64,000 nt of DNA, taken from assembly GCA_904395815.1 (NCBI GenBank), contig CAJFOC010000023.1, forward strand, positions 1 to 64,000. Direction: 5' to 3'. Made by a program: the position numbers and the translations under genes. Below the pieces are notes generated by a model, which was not told where the DNA came from, did no database searches, and was given only the letters and a program-made list of their open reading frames with translations. This stretch comes from an uncultured Holdemania sp. (GTDB lineage Bacteria > Bacillota_I > Bacilli_A > Erysipelotrichales > Erysipelotrichaceae). This document shows positions 52,154 to 61,604 of the stretch, one piece after another; position 1 is the first letter of the stretch; the number at the start of each line of letters is the position of its first letter.

Positions 52154-53417
52154 AAACAAAGTACTGTTTACCAAAGAGATGAGCAAGGACTACACCATTC
52201 TGATCCCGATGATGGCGCCGATTCATTTTCAGCTGCTGCGCAACGTTCTGGTGCACAGCCGATACAAGGTCGAGCTGTTAGAAAATACCGGACCGGCAGT
52301 GGTGGAAGAAGGACTGAAATATGTTCATAACGATACGTGCTATCCGGCGCTGTTGGTCATCGGTCAGATGATCGACGCTTTGAAAAGCGGAAAATACGAT
52401 CCGCACAAGTCGGCTCTGATCATCACCCAGACCGGCGGAGGATGCCGGGCCAGCAATTACATTTTCCTGCTGCGCAAGGCGCTGAAAAAAGCAGGGCTGG
52501 GTTATGTTCCGGTCATTTCACTGAACATGGCCGGTCTGGACTCCCAGCCGGGCTTCAAGCTGACGTTGTCCATGCTGCAGAAAATGCTGGCCGCGCTGGT
52601 CTATGGCGATCTGCTGATGGATCTGAGCAATCAGGTACGGCCTTATGAAGCCGATAACGGCACTGCCGACCGGCTCGTTCAGCACTGGATCGACGATCTT
52701 TCCCGTCAGTTCGATCACCGCCAGGGACTGTCCGCAGCGCAGATGAAACGCAACATGCGCGATATCGTCACCTCCTTTGCCGCCATTGAACGGCAGCCGC
52801 GAAACTGCGTTAAGGTCGGCATCGTCGGGGAAATCTATATCAAGTATTCGCCGCTGGGCAACAACGATCTGGAAAAGTTTCTGGCCGAACAGGGCTGCGA
52901 GGTCAAAGTGCCGGGAATCATGGGCTTTCTGCTGTACTGCATCTACAACGGCATCGAGGATATCAAGCTTTATGGCGGCGGGCGTTCACGGGCAGCGGTG
53001 CTGCGCGTCGCTTACGCCTATGTGCTGAAGCTGGAAAAGATGATCATCGACGCCATCCGCCGGTATTCTGATTTTGAAGTTCCGGGCACCTTCCCGCAGA
53101 TGAAAGCCGGAGCGGAAGAAATCATCGGTCTGGGCGCCAAGATGGGCGAGGGCTGGCTATTGACTGGCGAAATGGTCGAACTCAGCCGCAGCGGCTACAA
53201 AAACATCATCTGCACGCAGCCGTTTGGCTGTCTGCCCAACCACATTGTCGGCAAGGGCATGATCCGCAAGATCCGCCATCAGGATCCGGACTGCAACATT
53301 GTGGCCATCGATTACGATCCGAGCGCGACCCGGGTAAATCAGGAAAACCGCATCAAGCTGATGCTGGCCATCGCCCGGGAAAACATGGCCCGCAACGCGC
53401 AGCAGACCTCCGTCTGA
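52146..53417 (+). CDS. 2-hydroxyacyl-CoA dehydratase D-component-like protein
   Basis: NDTCYPALLVIGQMIDALKSGKYDP...ITQTGGGCRASNYIFLLRKAL...CTQPFGCLPNHIVGKGMIRKIR. Confidence 0.88.
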   Translation: MSENKVLFTKEMSKDYTILIPMMAPIHFQLLRNVLVHSRYKVELLENTGPAVVEEGLKYVHNDTCYPALLVIGQMIDALKSGKYDPHKSALIITQTGGGCRASNYIFLLRKALKKAGLGYVPVISLNMAGLDSQPGFKLTLSMLQKMLAALVYGDLLMDLSNQVRPYEADNGTADRLVQHWIDDLSRQFDHRQGLSAAQMKRNMRDIVTSFAAIERQPRNCVKVGIVGEIYIKYSPLGNNDLEKFLAEQGCEVKVPGIMGFLLYCIYNGIEDIKLYGGGRSRAAVLRVAYAYVLKLEKMIIDAIRRYSDFEVPGTFPQMKAGAEEIIGLGAKMGEGWLLTGEMVELSRSGYKNIICTQPFGCLPNHIVGKGMIRKIRHQDPDCNIVAIDYDPSATRVNQENRIKLMLAIARENMARNAQQTSV

Positions 53418-53422
53418 GCACA

Positions 53423-53453
53423 GGAATTCCTTTCTTTAAGGAGTTCCTTTTTT
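53423..53453 (+). terminator. Intrinsic terminator
   Basis: AGGAATTCCTTTCTTTAAGGAGTTCCTTTTTTATTTTT. Confidence 0.65.
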
Positions 53454-53517
53454 ATTTTTCCTTTTCCGCGATATCCCGTCTTTGACCGATTTAAAAAAGC
53501 GAAGCATACCGCCTCGC

Positions 53518-54531
53518 TTACAGACATTCCATCAGTTTTCGGGTCAGCTGCTGCTTCTGCTGACGATCCAGAAACGCAGCGCGGACACTGTTGAGATTCA
53601 GATGAATCAGATCCTCACGGGTCATGCCCAGATACCGCACTGCCCGCTCATATTCCTGATCCAGCGTCGTTGCGGAAATGGTCATGTTATCGGTGTTGAG
53701 CGTAACCAGCGCGCCCCGCTCATACAGCGGCCGCAGCGCATGATCACTGTAGCTGGCCTGATTGCGGCACTGAACGTTGCTGGTAAGACACATTTCCAGC
53801 GGAATCTTCCGTTCGATGACCTCGGCCAGCACCGCCGGATCCTGCAGGCAATGCCCGCCATGACCGATCCGCGAAGCCCCCAGCCGAAGCGCCGTTGCCA
53901 CCGAAGAGGCCGGTCCGCTTTCTCCGGCATGAATGGTATAGGGAATGCCGTATTCCTGCGCTTTGCGGAAACAATCCTGATAGCTTTCCATCGGTACTGC
54001 GCCTTCTGCGCCAGCCAGATCCAGCGCGACCACGCCCTTGCCCTGAAACTCCCGGGCCGTCTGTACCGTTTCCAGATTCTGCAGGTGGTTGATCTGCGCA
54101 TCCTGCAGCGTCATCATCGACAGAATCAGGCCGACTCGAATCTGCGGATGTTCGCTCATCGCGATCCGCATCCCCTTGATGACCGCTTTGACCACCTGAT
54201 GCTGCGTCAGTCCCTTACGGGTGTGCAGCTGCGGGGCAAAGCGAATTTCCGCATAGACAAGCCCCTGCAAAGCCAGCGTCTTGACCAGCTCGCGTGAGCA
54301 CAGCAATAACGCTTCCTCATCCTGCAGAATGGAGATCGGCAATTCAAAACAGGCCAGATAATCTTCCAGCGAACGGATATCCGGACGGACTGTCATCTGA
54401 CGGGCAAACTCGCTGAGCGAACAATCCGGCGCGATAATGCCTCTTTCCTGCGCCAGCGCATACGCCAGCTTGATGTCCAGCGATCCATCCAGATGCAGAT
54501 GCAGGTCAATTTTTGGAAAATTCAGATTCAT
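53518..54531 (-). CDS. add: Adenosine deaminase
   Basis: PKIDLHLHLDGSLDIKLAYALAQERG...TIHAGESGPASSVATALRLGASRIGHGG. Confidence 0.95.
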   Translation of the reverse strand: MNLNFPKIDLHLHLDGSLDIKLAYALAQERGIIAPDCSLSEFARQMTVRPDIRSLEDYLACFELPISILQDEEALLLCSRELVKTLALQGLVYAEIRFAPQLHTRKGLTQHQVVKAVIKGMRIAMSEHPQIRVGLILSMMTLQDAQINHLQNLETVQTAREFQGKGVVALDLAGAEGAVPMESYQDCFRKAQEYGIPYTIHAGESGPASSVATALRLGASRIGHGGHCLQDPAVLAEVIERKIPLEMCLTSNVQCRNQASYSDHALRPLYERGALVTLNTDNMTISATTLDQEYERAVRYLGMTREDLIHLNLNSVRAAFLDRQQKQQLTRKLMECL

Positions 54532-54590
54532 GGTTGTTTCACCTCAATGCTATTTCTTGTTATCCAGTTAACCAGATTTTCAAAAGGTTG

Positions 54591-55598
54591 TCAATCGCTT
54601 TCCGACGACCGTTCCCCAACCAGACTGCGTTCAAACAACGCGCGGATCTCAACCGGATCCGAAGTCTGTCCCAGCACCCACATCAGCTTGGTTACCGCCG
54701 CTTCGCTGGTCATGTCCTTGCCTTCCAGCACGCCATAACGCAATACTTTCTGTCCGACTTCATACACGCTGAAATCGCTGGGTTCATACAGGCACTGACT
54801 GCAGACCACTACCGTAATTCCCTGCTCTGTCATCTGCCTCAGCTTGGCGCTCAGATCCCGCCGCACAAAGGACAGGCCGCCGATACCAAACGCCTCGATG
54901 ACCACTCCCTGCACCTTCATCTGCATCAGCGCGTCAAACAGCCGCGGATCCATTCCCGGAATCAGCTTGATCAGCACGACGTTCTGACACAGCTGCGGAC
55001 GCAGACGGAAAGAACCGTGAAGCGACGGAAGCACGGACTCGCGGATATTCAGCCCGCGGCTGTCAATCCAGCCGGCATTCTTTTCATTGACGCTTTCAAA
55101 CGCCTGAAAATGTGTGGTTCTCACCTTGACCGCCCGTGTTCCCAGCATGATAGTCCGGTTGAAGGCAATGTACACGCCCGGTTTGCCGCTGGCCGCCATC
55201 GCCAGAGCGGTGCGGATGTTTTCCGGACCATCGCTCAGCGGATGATTCAGCGGCAGCTGAGATCCGGTCAGTACCACGGGAAACGGAACGTTTTCCAGCA
55301 TAAAGCTCAGTGCCGCCGCCGTATAGGCCATCGTATCGGTTCCATGCGTCAGCAATACGCCGTCCACTTTTCCTTTCTGTACCAGATTCGCAATCTGTCC
55401 GGCAATCCGCTGCCATTCTTCCGGCTGAATGTTGGAGCTGTCCAGCGCAAACAGATCCATGATCTCAATTTCATACTGATCGATCAGCGAGCCCAGCAGC
55501 GCCCGCAGCTGCCGGCCATCCAGACGCGGCGTCAGTCCCTGCTGATCCTGCTGACAGGCGATTGTGCCGCCGGTAGTCAGCCATGCGATATGATGCAT
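54591..55598 (-). CDS. ansA: L-asparaginase (type I)
   Basis: IAWLTTGGTIACQQDQQGL...VLLTHGTDTMAYTAAALSF. Confidence 0.95.
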   Translation of the reverse strand: MHHIAWLTTGGTIACQQDQQGLTPRLDGRQLRALLGSLIDQYEIEIMDLFALDSSNIQPEEWQRIAGQIANLVQKGKVDGVLLTHGTDTMAYTAAALSFMLENVPFPVVLTGSQLPLNHPLSDGPENIRTALAMAASGKPGVYIAFNRTIMLGTRAVKVRTTHFQAFESVNEKNAGWIDSRGLNIRESVLPSLHGSFRLRPQLCQNVVLIKLIPGMDPRLFDALMQMKVQGVVIEAFGIGGLSFVRRDLSAKLRQMTEQGITVVVCSQCLYEPSDFSVYEVGQKVLRYGVLEGKDMTSEAAVTKLMWVLGQTSDPVEIRALFERSLVGERSSESD

Positions 55599-55702
55599 TG
55601 TCATCCCTGCTTTCTTCTGTATCATCATACAGGAACCAGGACGGAATGCAAGCCTGTCTGTCATTTTTCTGAGGATATGCTACAATAGGGACGGTGATGA
55701 CA

Positions 55703-57352
55703 ATGGATTTCAGAAAACAAATCATTTATCAGATCTGGCCGCGCAGCTTTCAGGATTCCAATCACGATGGTATCGGTGATCTGCGGGGCATTCTGCAGCG
55801 TCTGGATTATCTGCAGTCGCTGGGCGTCGATCTGATCTGGCTGTCGCCGATATACTGCAGTCCCAACACGGATTATGGTTATGACATCAGTGATTATTAT
55901 CAGATTCACCCGGAATTCGGCACTATGGAGGATTTCGATGAGCTGCTGGCGCAGTGCCGTCAGCGCGGCATGGGCATCATCATGGATCTGGTTGCCAACC
56001 ACACCAGCGACCAGCATCCCTGGTTTCAGCAATGTCTGCGCGATGTTCACAGCCCGTTCCGTGACTGTTATTATTTCCGGGAAGGAAAAGACGGCAATCC
56101 GCCCAACAACTGGATCAGCATGTTCGGCGGCAGCGCCTGGACCCGCGATCCGCTGAAGGAAAACAGCTGGTATCTGACGACCTTCACGCCGCATCAGTGC
56201 GATCTGAACTGGGAAAACCCCGCCGTCCGGCAGGAAATCGTCAACATCATGCGTTTCTGGCTGAATAAGGGCGTCAGCGGATTCCGCATGGACGTGATCA
56301 ATACCATTGCCAAAAAAGAGGGCCTGCCCAGCTATCGGCCGCACAAAAAAGGATATCAGTTCGCACGGGAATACATGACCAATCTGCCTCGTTCCCATCA
56401 GTTTCTGCAGCAGCTGATGGCTCAGCTGCAGGACTTCGATTTCATCACAATCGGCGAGGGCATGATGGCGGATAACGATGCCTGCGCGCTGTATGCCGGC
56501 GAGGGACGCGGTGAGCTGAACATGATGATCATGTTTGATCTTCACCTGCAGGATTGCGGCCCGCTGGGCAAATATGATTTCCGCAAGCTGTACCACTGGA
56601 CAATCCCCGGTTTCAAGTCCATTCTTTTCCGCTGGCAAAGCGACAGTCAGCAGCGCCATTACTGGGTAGCCAATTACATGAACAATCACGATCAGCCCCG
56701 TTCTCTCTCCCGTTTCGGCGACGATCACCGTTATCGCACAGAAAGCGCCAAAGCTTTCGCGCTGATGAACCTGACGCTCAGAGGCACGCCGCTGATTTAC
56801 CAGGGCGAGGAAATCGGAATGACCAACTGTCTTCTGCAGCCGCAGGAATGGCGCGACTACGAAGCCATCAACATCTTTCAGACGCTGCAGACCATGATGC
56901 ATCTGCCTCGTTTTCTGGCGCTGAAAGTCGTTCAGCGCATGACGCGGGATCATGCCCGCACGCCGATGCAGTGGGATGACAGCCCTTATGGCGGTTTCAG
57001 CGACCACCAGCCATGGATCAAGGTCAATCCCAACTATACCACGATCAACCTGAAGCGGGATGAACAGTCCGACCAGAGCATTGTCCGCTGGTACCGTGAA
57101 GTCATCCGCCTGCGCAAAGCTCACAGCGCTCTCAATACCGGGGCCATGGAACCGGTGCTGCGCAAGCATCGTCAGATTCTGGCCTACCGGCGTTTTGACT
57201 CACAGCAGGAATTTCTGATTCTGATCAATCTCAGCGGTTCTGTTGCCCGCTATTCGCTGAAAGAACAGGGCCGCCGGCTGCTGGATTCGCATCCGGATCC
57301 GCGCCCGGGACTGTTAAAACCGTATGAATCACGTCTGATTCAGATACGCTGA
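55703..57352 (+). CDS. GH13 alpha-glucosidase / oligo-1,6-glucosidase-like
   Basis: FRKQIIYQIWPRSFQDSNHDGIGDLRGI...GFRMDVINTIAKKEG...NNHDQPRSLSRFGDD. Confidence 0.95.
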   Translation: MDFRKQIIYQIWPRSFQDSNHDGIGDLRGILQRLDYLQSLGVDLIWLSPIYCSPNTDYGYDISDYYQIHPEFGTMEDFDELLAQCRQRGMGIIMDLVANHTSDQHPWFQQCLRDVHSPFRDCYYFREGKDGNPPNNWISMFGGSAWTRDPLKENSWYLTTFTPHQCDLNWENPAVRQEIVNIMRFWLNKGVSGFRMDVINTIAKKEGLPSYRPHKKGYQFAREYMTNLPRSHQFLQQLMAQLQDFDFITIGEGMMADNDACALYAGEGRGELNMMIMFDLHLQDCGPLGKYDFRKLYHWTIPGFKSILFRWQSDSQQRHYWVANYMNNHDQPRSLSRFGDDHRYRTESAKAFALMNLTLRGTPLIYQGEEIGMTNCLLQPQEWRDYEAINIFQTLQTMMHLPRFLALKVVQRMTRDHARTPMQWDDSPYGGFSDHQPWIKVNPNYTTINLKRDEQSDQSIVRWYREVIRLRKAHSALNTGAMEPVLRKHRQILAYRRFDSQQEFLILINLSGSVARYSLKEQGRRLLDSHPDPRPGLLKPYESRLIQIR

Positions 57353-57375
57353 CAAACCCGCCTGCTCAGCCTTCG

Positions 57376-57525
57376 TCAAAAAGTCTGAGATGGGCGATCT
57401 TCTGTGCCAGAAAAGACAAGGGAGTCAACACCACGAATTGACTGAGAAGAGACACAATCCTCAGAGAAATGAAGATGAGGGTCTTTTAAATTGAGGACAG
57501 ATAAGATAGAATAAGTAATAGACAT
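57376..57525 (-). pseudogene. ISL3-like transposase N-terminal remnant
   Basis: MSITYSILSVLNLKDPHLHFSEDCVSSQSIRGVDSLVFSGTEDRPSQTF*; resembles an ISL3 transposase N-terminus, then truncated. Confidence 0.4.
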
Positions 57526-57607
57526 AGTGAGATTTCCTTTCTGTAATTTGTGGTGATTTTATTGTAACGGAAATTCTTACCTATGTCTCTTTTTTTATAC
57601 TCAAGAA

Positions 57608-57636
57608 AAAAGGCGTTGGTTTCCACCAACACCAAA
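57608..57636 (-). terminator. Intrinsic terminator after the HAD hydrolase gene
   Basis: GGTGTTGGTGGAAACCAACGCCTTTTTT. Confidence 0.75.
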
Positions 57637-57670
57637 ATTTATAGAACCTTTTCTTTTTGAAACAGACCGC

Positions 57671-58369
57671 TCACCCCTGAGGCTGCCGGGTCTGATTTTC
57701 TTTTTCCAGCTGCTGCAGCACCCAGCGGCGTACCGCTTCCATCGAGTCCACAACCTGCCAGGCTTCCCTGCCTTCAAACTGCCGCAGCGGCGTGGTGTCC
57801 TCGACGCCGAAAACCCGGACGCCGGCGGCATACCCCGCCTGAACGCCATTGGGCGAATCTTCGATGATAATGCAATCCTGCGGCTTCAGCGCCTGCCGCT
57901 CTATCATCGCCAGATACAGATCCGGATGCGGCTTGCGGCGGCCGGCCTCATCCGCGAAAATGGCATCGTCAAATTCTTCGGCAATGCCCGCCCGCTGCAG
58001 AAACCATTCCGCATTCTCGCGCGGGGTGGAGGAAACGATCAGCCGTCGGATTCCGTTTTCTTTCAGCGTCGCCAGCATCTCCCGCACCCCCGGGCGAAGC
58101 GGCATCCCCTGCTGTTCGACCAGCTGACGGGTGCGGATCATTTTCTGCTGACGCATCTGATCATATATTTCCGGCGGCGGCAGAAGATGACCGTATTTGC
58201 GCCGGTTTTCCTCCGGGGATCCGCCCATCATCTGTGATATGACGGAAACATCAAACACGTTGCCCCATTCCTCATTGATCTGTCGCCACAGATTCAGCGA
58301 AATCCGTTCGCTGTCAATCAACACGCCGTCCATGTCAAACATCACGGCTTTCAGACGATTCACTGTCAT
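57671..58369 (-). CDS. HAD-family hydrolase (beta-phosphoglucomutase-like)
   Basis: KAVMFDMDGVLIDSERISLNLW...IIEDSPNGVQAGYAAGVRVFGVED. Confidence 0.92.
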   Translation of the reverse strand: MTVNRLKAVMFDMDGVLIDSERISLNLWRQINEEWGNVFDVSVISQMMGGSPEENRRKYGHLLPPPEIYDQMRQQKMIRTRQLVEQQGMPLRPGVREMLATLKENGIRRLIVSSTPRENAEWFLQRAGIAEEFDDAIFADEAGRRKPHPDLYLAMIERQALKPQDCIIIEDSPNGVQAGYAAGVRVFGVEDTTPLRQFEGREAWQVVDSMEAVRRWVLQQLEKENQTRQPQG

Positions 58370-58376
58370 TCCTCCT

Positions 58377-58739
58377 TTATTCTTCCTGATGATTCTGCTG
58401 ATCCTGATAGCTGATCTTATGCCCGTACAGACAGGCCGCAAAAATCACCAGCGCTACCAGTCCGCCCATCAGAAAATTTCCGTCGGTGAACCAGCCATTG
58501 CTGAAGCACCAGGCCCAGAAAGCGCTGAATCCCGCTGAAATCAGCCAGTAACCAATCAGAAAGCGAAACACCAGCCGCAATAGCAGAATCAGCGCTGCCC
58601 CCGCTGCCAGCGCCAGCCAGGCCGGACGCCCCTGATCCAGCAGCGTCAGTCCGGCCAGCACCGCCAGCAGAAGACTTTCTATATTGATCATGGTCAGGCT
58701 TCGAATCGCTTCCATTCTTCCTTTTCCAAATGGATTCAT
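58377..58739 (-). CDS. Hypothetical membrane protein
   Basis: 120 aa, several TM helices. Confidence 0.65.
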   Translation of the reverse strand: MNPFGKGRMEAIRSLTMINIESLLLAVLAGLTLLDQGRPAWLALAAGAALILLLRLVFRFLIGYWLISAGFSAFWAWCFSNGWFTDGNFLMGGLVALVIFAACLYGHKISYQDQQNHQEE

Positions 58740-58778
58740 CGTGACTCACCTCATTGTTTACTCGTCTTTCATTCCGTT

Positions 58779-59204
58779 TTAATAACTGTCCGTATACCGG
58801 AACACGAACCTATCCTGATCGGCAATCACCGTCTGATCGACGGCTGGACAAAATCCGGATGCCGTACAGGATTCATTGTTGTCCGACTCAAACAGCCACC
58901 ACGGTCCCGTCGTCATCTCTCCCTGATTCAGATCCAGCAGCGATACAAGCAGCCGTCCATACGTGCTCTGTTCCATCACCGCCTTCAGCTCTTTTGTCTC
59001 ATCCAGCAATTCGCCCAGCGTCTGAGCCTGCGTTTCAACGGTATCGGAAAACAGCTCCATTCCTTCAATGTCATTGATTACTGTAATCGTGACCTGTTTG
59101 ACATCCTCATTTCCTTCTTCCCCGGGAAGCAGGAAACGAAAACCCAGGACACACAAAACCATGGCGGCCAGAATGACCGCCGCTGCCATCCATTTCTTTT
59201 TCAT
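58779..59204 (-). CDS. DUF4430 domain protein
   Basis: TVINDIEGMELFSDTVETQAQTLGELLDE...TTGPWWLFESDNNESCTASGFCPAVDQTVIADQDRFVFRYT. Confidence 0.85.
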   Translation of the reverse strand: MKKKWMAAAVILAAMVLCVLGFRFLLPGEEGNEDVKQVTITVINDIEGMELFSDTVETQAQTLGELLDETKELKAVMEQSTYGRLLVSLLDLNQGEMTTGPWWLFESDNNESCTASGFCPAVDQTVIADQDRFVFRYTDSY

Positions 59205-59698
59205 CTGTAATTCCTCTCTATTCGCTGCAGCCGATCGACCAGCGGATCAAACAGAAACAACGCCTCCAGAGCACTCAGCATTCCCTGAAGAAGCGATGTT
59301 TTCAATCCCATCAGCACATAAATCATCGTTACCCGTGCATCCAGCAGAATAAACGGCAGATCCAGCAGCTGTCCGGTGGCAAACGAACACAACCCCACCA
59401 TCACCACAGCCAGCCAGCGATGCCGCAGAAGTACCGGTTTCATCCATCCCAGCAGCATCGCATATCCCGGATATACCAGCAGATACGCCATCGTCCAGAG
59501 GGAAATTCCCTGAATCATCATGTTAACCAGAGCGAAAACCACGGCAGCCATCACGACATCCCGACGTTGCACAACCGCTGACAGCACCGCGATGGTCAGT
59601 GTGATCGCTTCCAGATACAGAATCTGGGAGAAAAGATGAAAAACGGTCACCATCACTGCCGCCATCACCGCAATGCGGGCTATACGCCGGGTACTCAT
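59201..59698 (-). CDS. ECF transporter S component
   Basis: Small multi-TM protein RIARIAVMAAVMVTVFHLFSQILYLEAITLTIAVLSAV, coupled to DUF4430. Confidence 0.8.
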   Translation of the reverse strand: MSTRRIARIAVMAAVMVTVFHLFSQILYLEAITLTIAVLSAVVQRRDVVMAAVVFALVNMMIQGISLWTMAYLLVYPGYAMLLGWMKPVLLRHRWLAVVMVGLCSFATGQLLDLPFILLDARVTMIYVLMGLKTSLLQGMLSALEALFLFDPLVDRLQRIERNYR

Positions 59699-59751
59699 GA
59701 CCTTCGACCTCTTTTTGTACCTATCTCATTTTTGACTTGAAATGGGTTCAT
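59695..59751 (-). CDS. 18-aa upstream ORF coupled to the ECF-S gene
   Basis: AGAAGGAGAACGGCA-ATG; MNPFQVKNEIGTKRGRRS; its TGA overlaps the ECF-S ATG (ATGA). Confidence 0.45.
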   Translation of the reverse strand: MNPFQVKNEIGTKRGRRS

Positions 59752-59904
59752 TGCCGTTCTCCTTCTGTGTTTGCCGATGATCCTCGATCGCTGAAAAGCT
59801 TCTTTATTATAGCACAGCCTTTTCCTCTTTGCCCTTCCGCAATGACAGGAACTGCTTCAAAACGACAGAAAGCGCGGTATAATGAAAAAAAGGAGAGATG
59901 CCCC

Positions 59905-60474
59905 ATGTCATTGCAGGTGCGGCTGGCCGTTGCTGCCGATGCGGTCGCTTTCGCCGATCTTTACCGGCCTTATGTTGAACAGACCGCCATTACCTTTGAA
60001 ACCGAAGCTCCGGATGCCCGTGAATTCTTATCCCGGATTCGCAATATTACCCGTCTCAATCCATGGATCACCGTCACCGAGCAGGAAGAAGTGATCGGAT
60101 ATGCCTATTATCATCCGTTTCATTCCCGCGCCGCCTATCAGTGGTGGGCTGAGATTTCCGTTTATCTGCGTCAGGATTGTCGGGGCCGGGGAATCGGAAC
60201 GCGGCTGATGTCCTGTCTTGAAGAATGCGCAGCCATCCAGGGATACACCGAACTGCTGTCGCTGGTGACTTCTTCCAATCCCGCCAGTCTCCATCTGCAC
60301 CAGCGCTGTGGATATCAGCAGCTGGGACTTTTGCCCAACTGCGGATTCAAACTGGGACAATGGCATTCCGTTTACTACCTTGGCAAAACGCTGGCTGCTC
60401 CGATCGCTCCTTGTCCCATTCAGCCCCTGGACCAGGTTCGCTCCCAGATTGAACAGCGGCTTTGTCACTTCTAA
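59905..60474 (+). CDS. GNAT N-acetyltransferase (phosphinothricin acetyltransferase-like)
   Basis: EISVYLRQDCRGRGIGTRLMSCLEECAAIQGYTELLSLVTSSNPASLHLHQRCGY. Confidence 0.92.
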   Translation: MSLQVRLAVAADAVAFADLYRPYVEQTAITFETEAPDAREFLSRIRNITRLNPWITVTEQEEVIGYAYYHPFHSRAAYQWWAEISVYLRQDCRGRGIGTRLMSCLEECAAIQGYTELLSLVTSSNPASLHLHQRCGYQQLGLLPNCGFKLGQWHSVYYLGKTLAAPIAPCPIQPLDQVRSQIEQRLCHF

Positions 60475-60719
60475 GCGGCAGGCTCTGGTCTCATTCCGAC
60501 TCAAAAAAGATTCCTTTCCTTCAATAAGAAAAGAACACGGCAATGATTTCCCTGTATTTGCCATCCTGATTATATTCGTTATGACGAAAAAAAGGAAATA
60601 TGAGTGGTGGCTCCTGGCTTGAAAGCGTCAAAGATTCTTTTCTTCAAACTGCACTTCGGTCATTTTGCTTCAAAAATTCTTCCCTTTTATGCTGGAATCT
60701 GGTATAATCATTAAGCAAT

Positions 60720-60804
60720 GCACCGGTGGCGGAATAGGCAGACGCGCACGTTTGAGGGGCGTGTGATTGATATCGTACGGGTTCAAGTCCCGTTCGGTGC
60801 ACCA
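60720..60804 (+). tRNA. tRNA-Leu (GAG)
   Basis: GCACCGG...TCGGTGC-A-CCA acceptor; anticodon arm CACGT-TTGAGGG-GCGTG; long variable arm; GGTTCAAGTCC T arm. Confidence 0.95.
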
Positions 60805-60852
60805 TGGAAAAACAGTCCACAGTTCAATGTGGTTAGCCTTTCATAAAGGGCA

Positions 60853-60891
60853 AGGGTGTCAACCTTTTTCTCAGGTTGACACCTTTTTTTG
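60853..60891 (+). terminator. Intrinsic terminator downstream of tRNA-Leu
   Basis: AAGGGTGTCAACC-TTTTTCTC-AGGTTGACACCTTTTTTT. Confidence 0.9.
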
Positions 60892-61061
60892 AACATATAT
60901 CGAAACTATTTTACAAACAATTCTGCCGATGATTTCATGCTGCTGATCAATAAGATGTTTGATAACTTTATCAATGAAACAAACGGCTTTCCCTTTCTTT
61001 CAGAGGGAGATGAGGAAAGTGGGAAGCTGGTCTGGGCTTATTTACCGGAGGAGAATACTCC

Positions 61062-61160
61062 ATGCTGCGCAAATGGCTGATGGAGGATATTCAAAAATCA
61101 CCGCAGGAAATCGCGGAGCTGATGGTCAACATCATGAATTACACTCATAACAAAAGTTAA
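61062..61160 (+). CDS. Small hypothetical protein (32 aa)
   Basis: GGAGGAGAATACTCC-ATG; MLRKWLMEDIQKSPQEIAELMVNIMNYTHNKS. Confidence 0.35.
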   Translation: MLRKWLMEDIQKSPQEIAELMVNIMNYTHNKS

Positions 61161-61305
61161 CGTTCAATGCAGGCCATAAGCCTCTCTTTCAGCACTGCCG
61201 TTCTTTCAGGGTAATTATTGTGTTGAACGGAGTGCATCAACAACAAAGGACAGCGATCGTTTCGCTGTCCTGTTTTGTCAGTGAAGAGTTGCCCGATATG
61301 TGGGT

Positions 61306-61392
61306 TTATTCCTGTTCCTTTCGTTTCTGAACTACCGCTACCGCTCCTGCGACCACCACCGCCGCCAACAGAATTCCCAGCCATTTCTTCAT
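61306..61392 (-). CDS. 28-aa single-TM peptide
   Basis: MKKWLGILLAAVVVAGAVAVVQKRKEQE, followed by terminator AGGACAGCGAAACGATCGCTGTCCTTTG. Confidence 0.5.
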   Translation of the reverse strand: MKKWLGILLAAVVVAGAVAVVQKRKEQE

Positions 61393-61490
61393 TTCACTTT
61401 GCGCCTCCTTCATGTTCTGATTTCATTATAGTACGATTAGAATTTTATGCCATCGCCTCCCCTTACAGCCTTCTTACAAATCTGTCATAC

Positions 61491-61583
61491 AAGAAAAAAT
61501 AGAAACTGCTCATTCCGTTTCTATTTCTCCGCCGAATTTTTCGGCCTGGGGGGAGAAAGAAATGGATCAAATTTCTTTGATCG
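61491..61583 (-). ncRNA. Candidate sibling sRNA M4 (compact, about 93 nt)
   Basis: Promoter TTCATC-ATTTT-TTCACG-CCTTT-TCCATA-CAGAA-AACACA-(9 nt)-TACAAT (61590-61643). Hairpin GATCAAA-GAAA-TTTGATC; open CATTTCTTTCTCCCCCCA; hairpin GCCGAA-AAA-TTCGGC; terminator ATAGAAAC...GTTTCTATTTTTTC. Confidence 0.75.
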
Positions 61584-61604
61584 ATTCTGATTGTAGATCA
61601 TCGC

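Noticed and set aside
55661-57169. 502-aa minus-strand ORF
   Set aside because: Antisense to the GH13 glucosidase, no domain support.
60889-61080. 63-aa ORF MNIYRNYFTNNSADDFMLLINKMFDNF... after tRNA-Leu
   Set aside because: Begins with TTG inside the tRNA terminator poly-T tract, no SD, no recognisable family; not supported as a gene.
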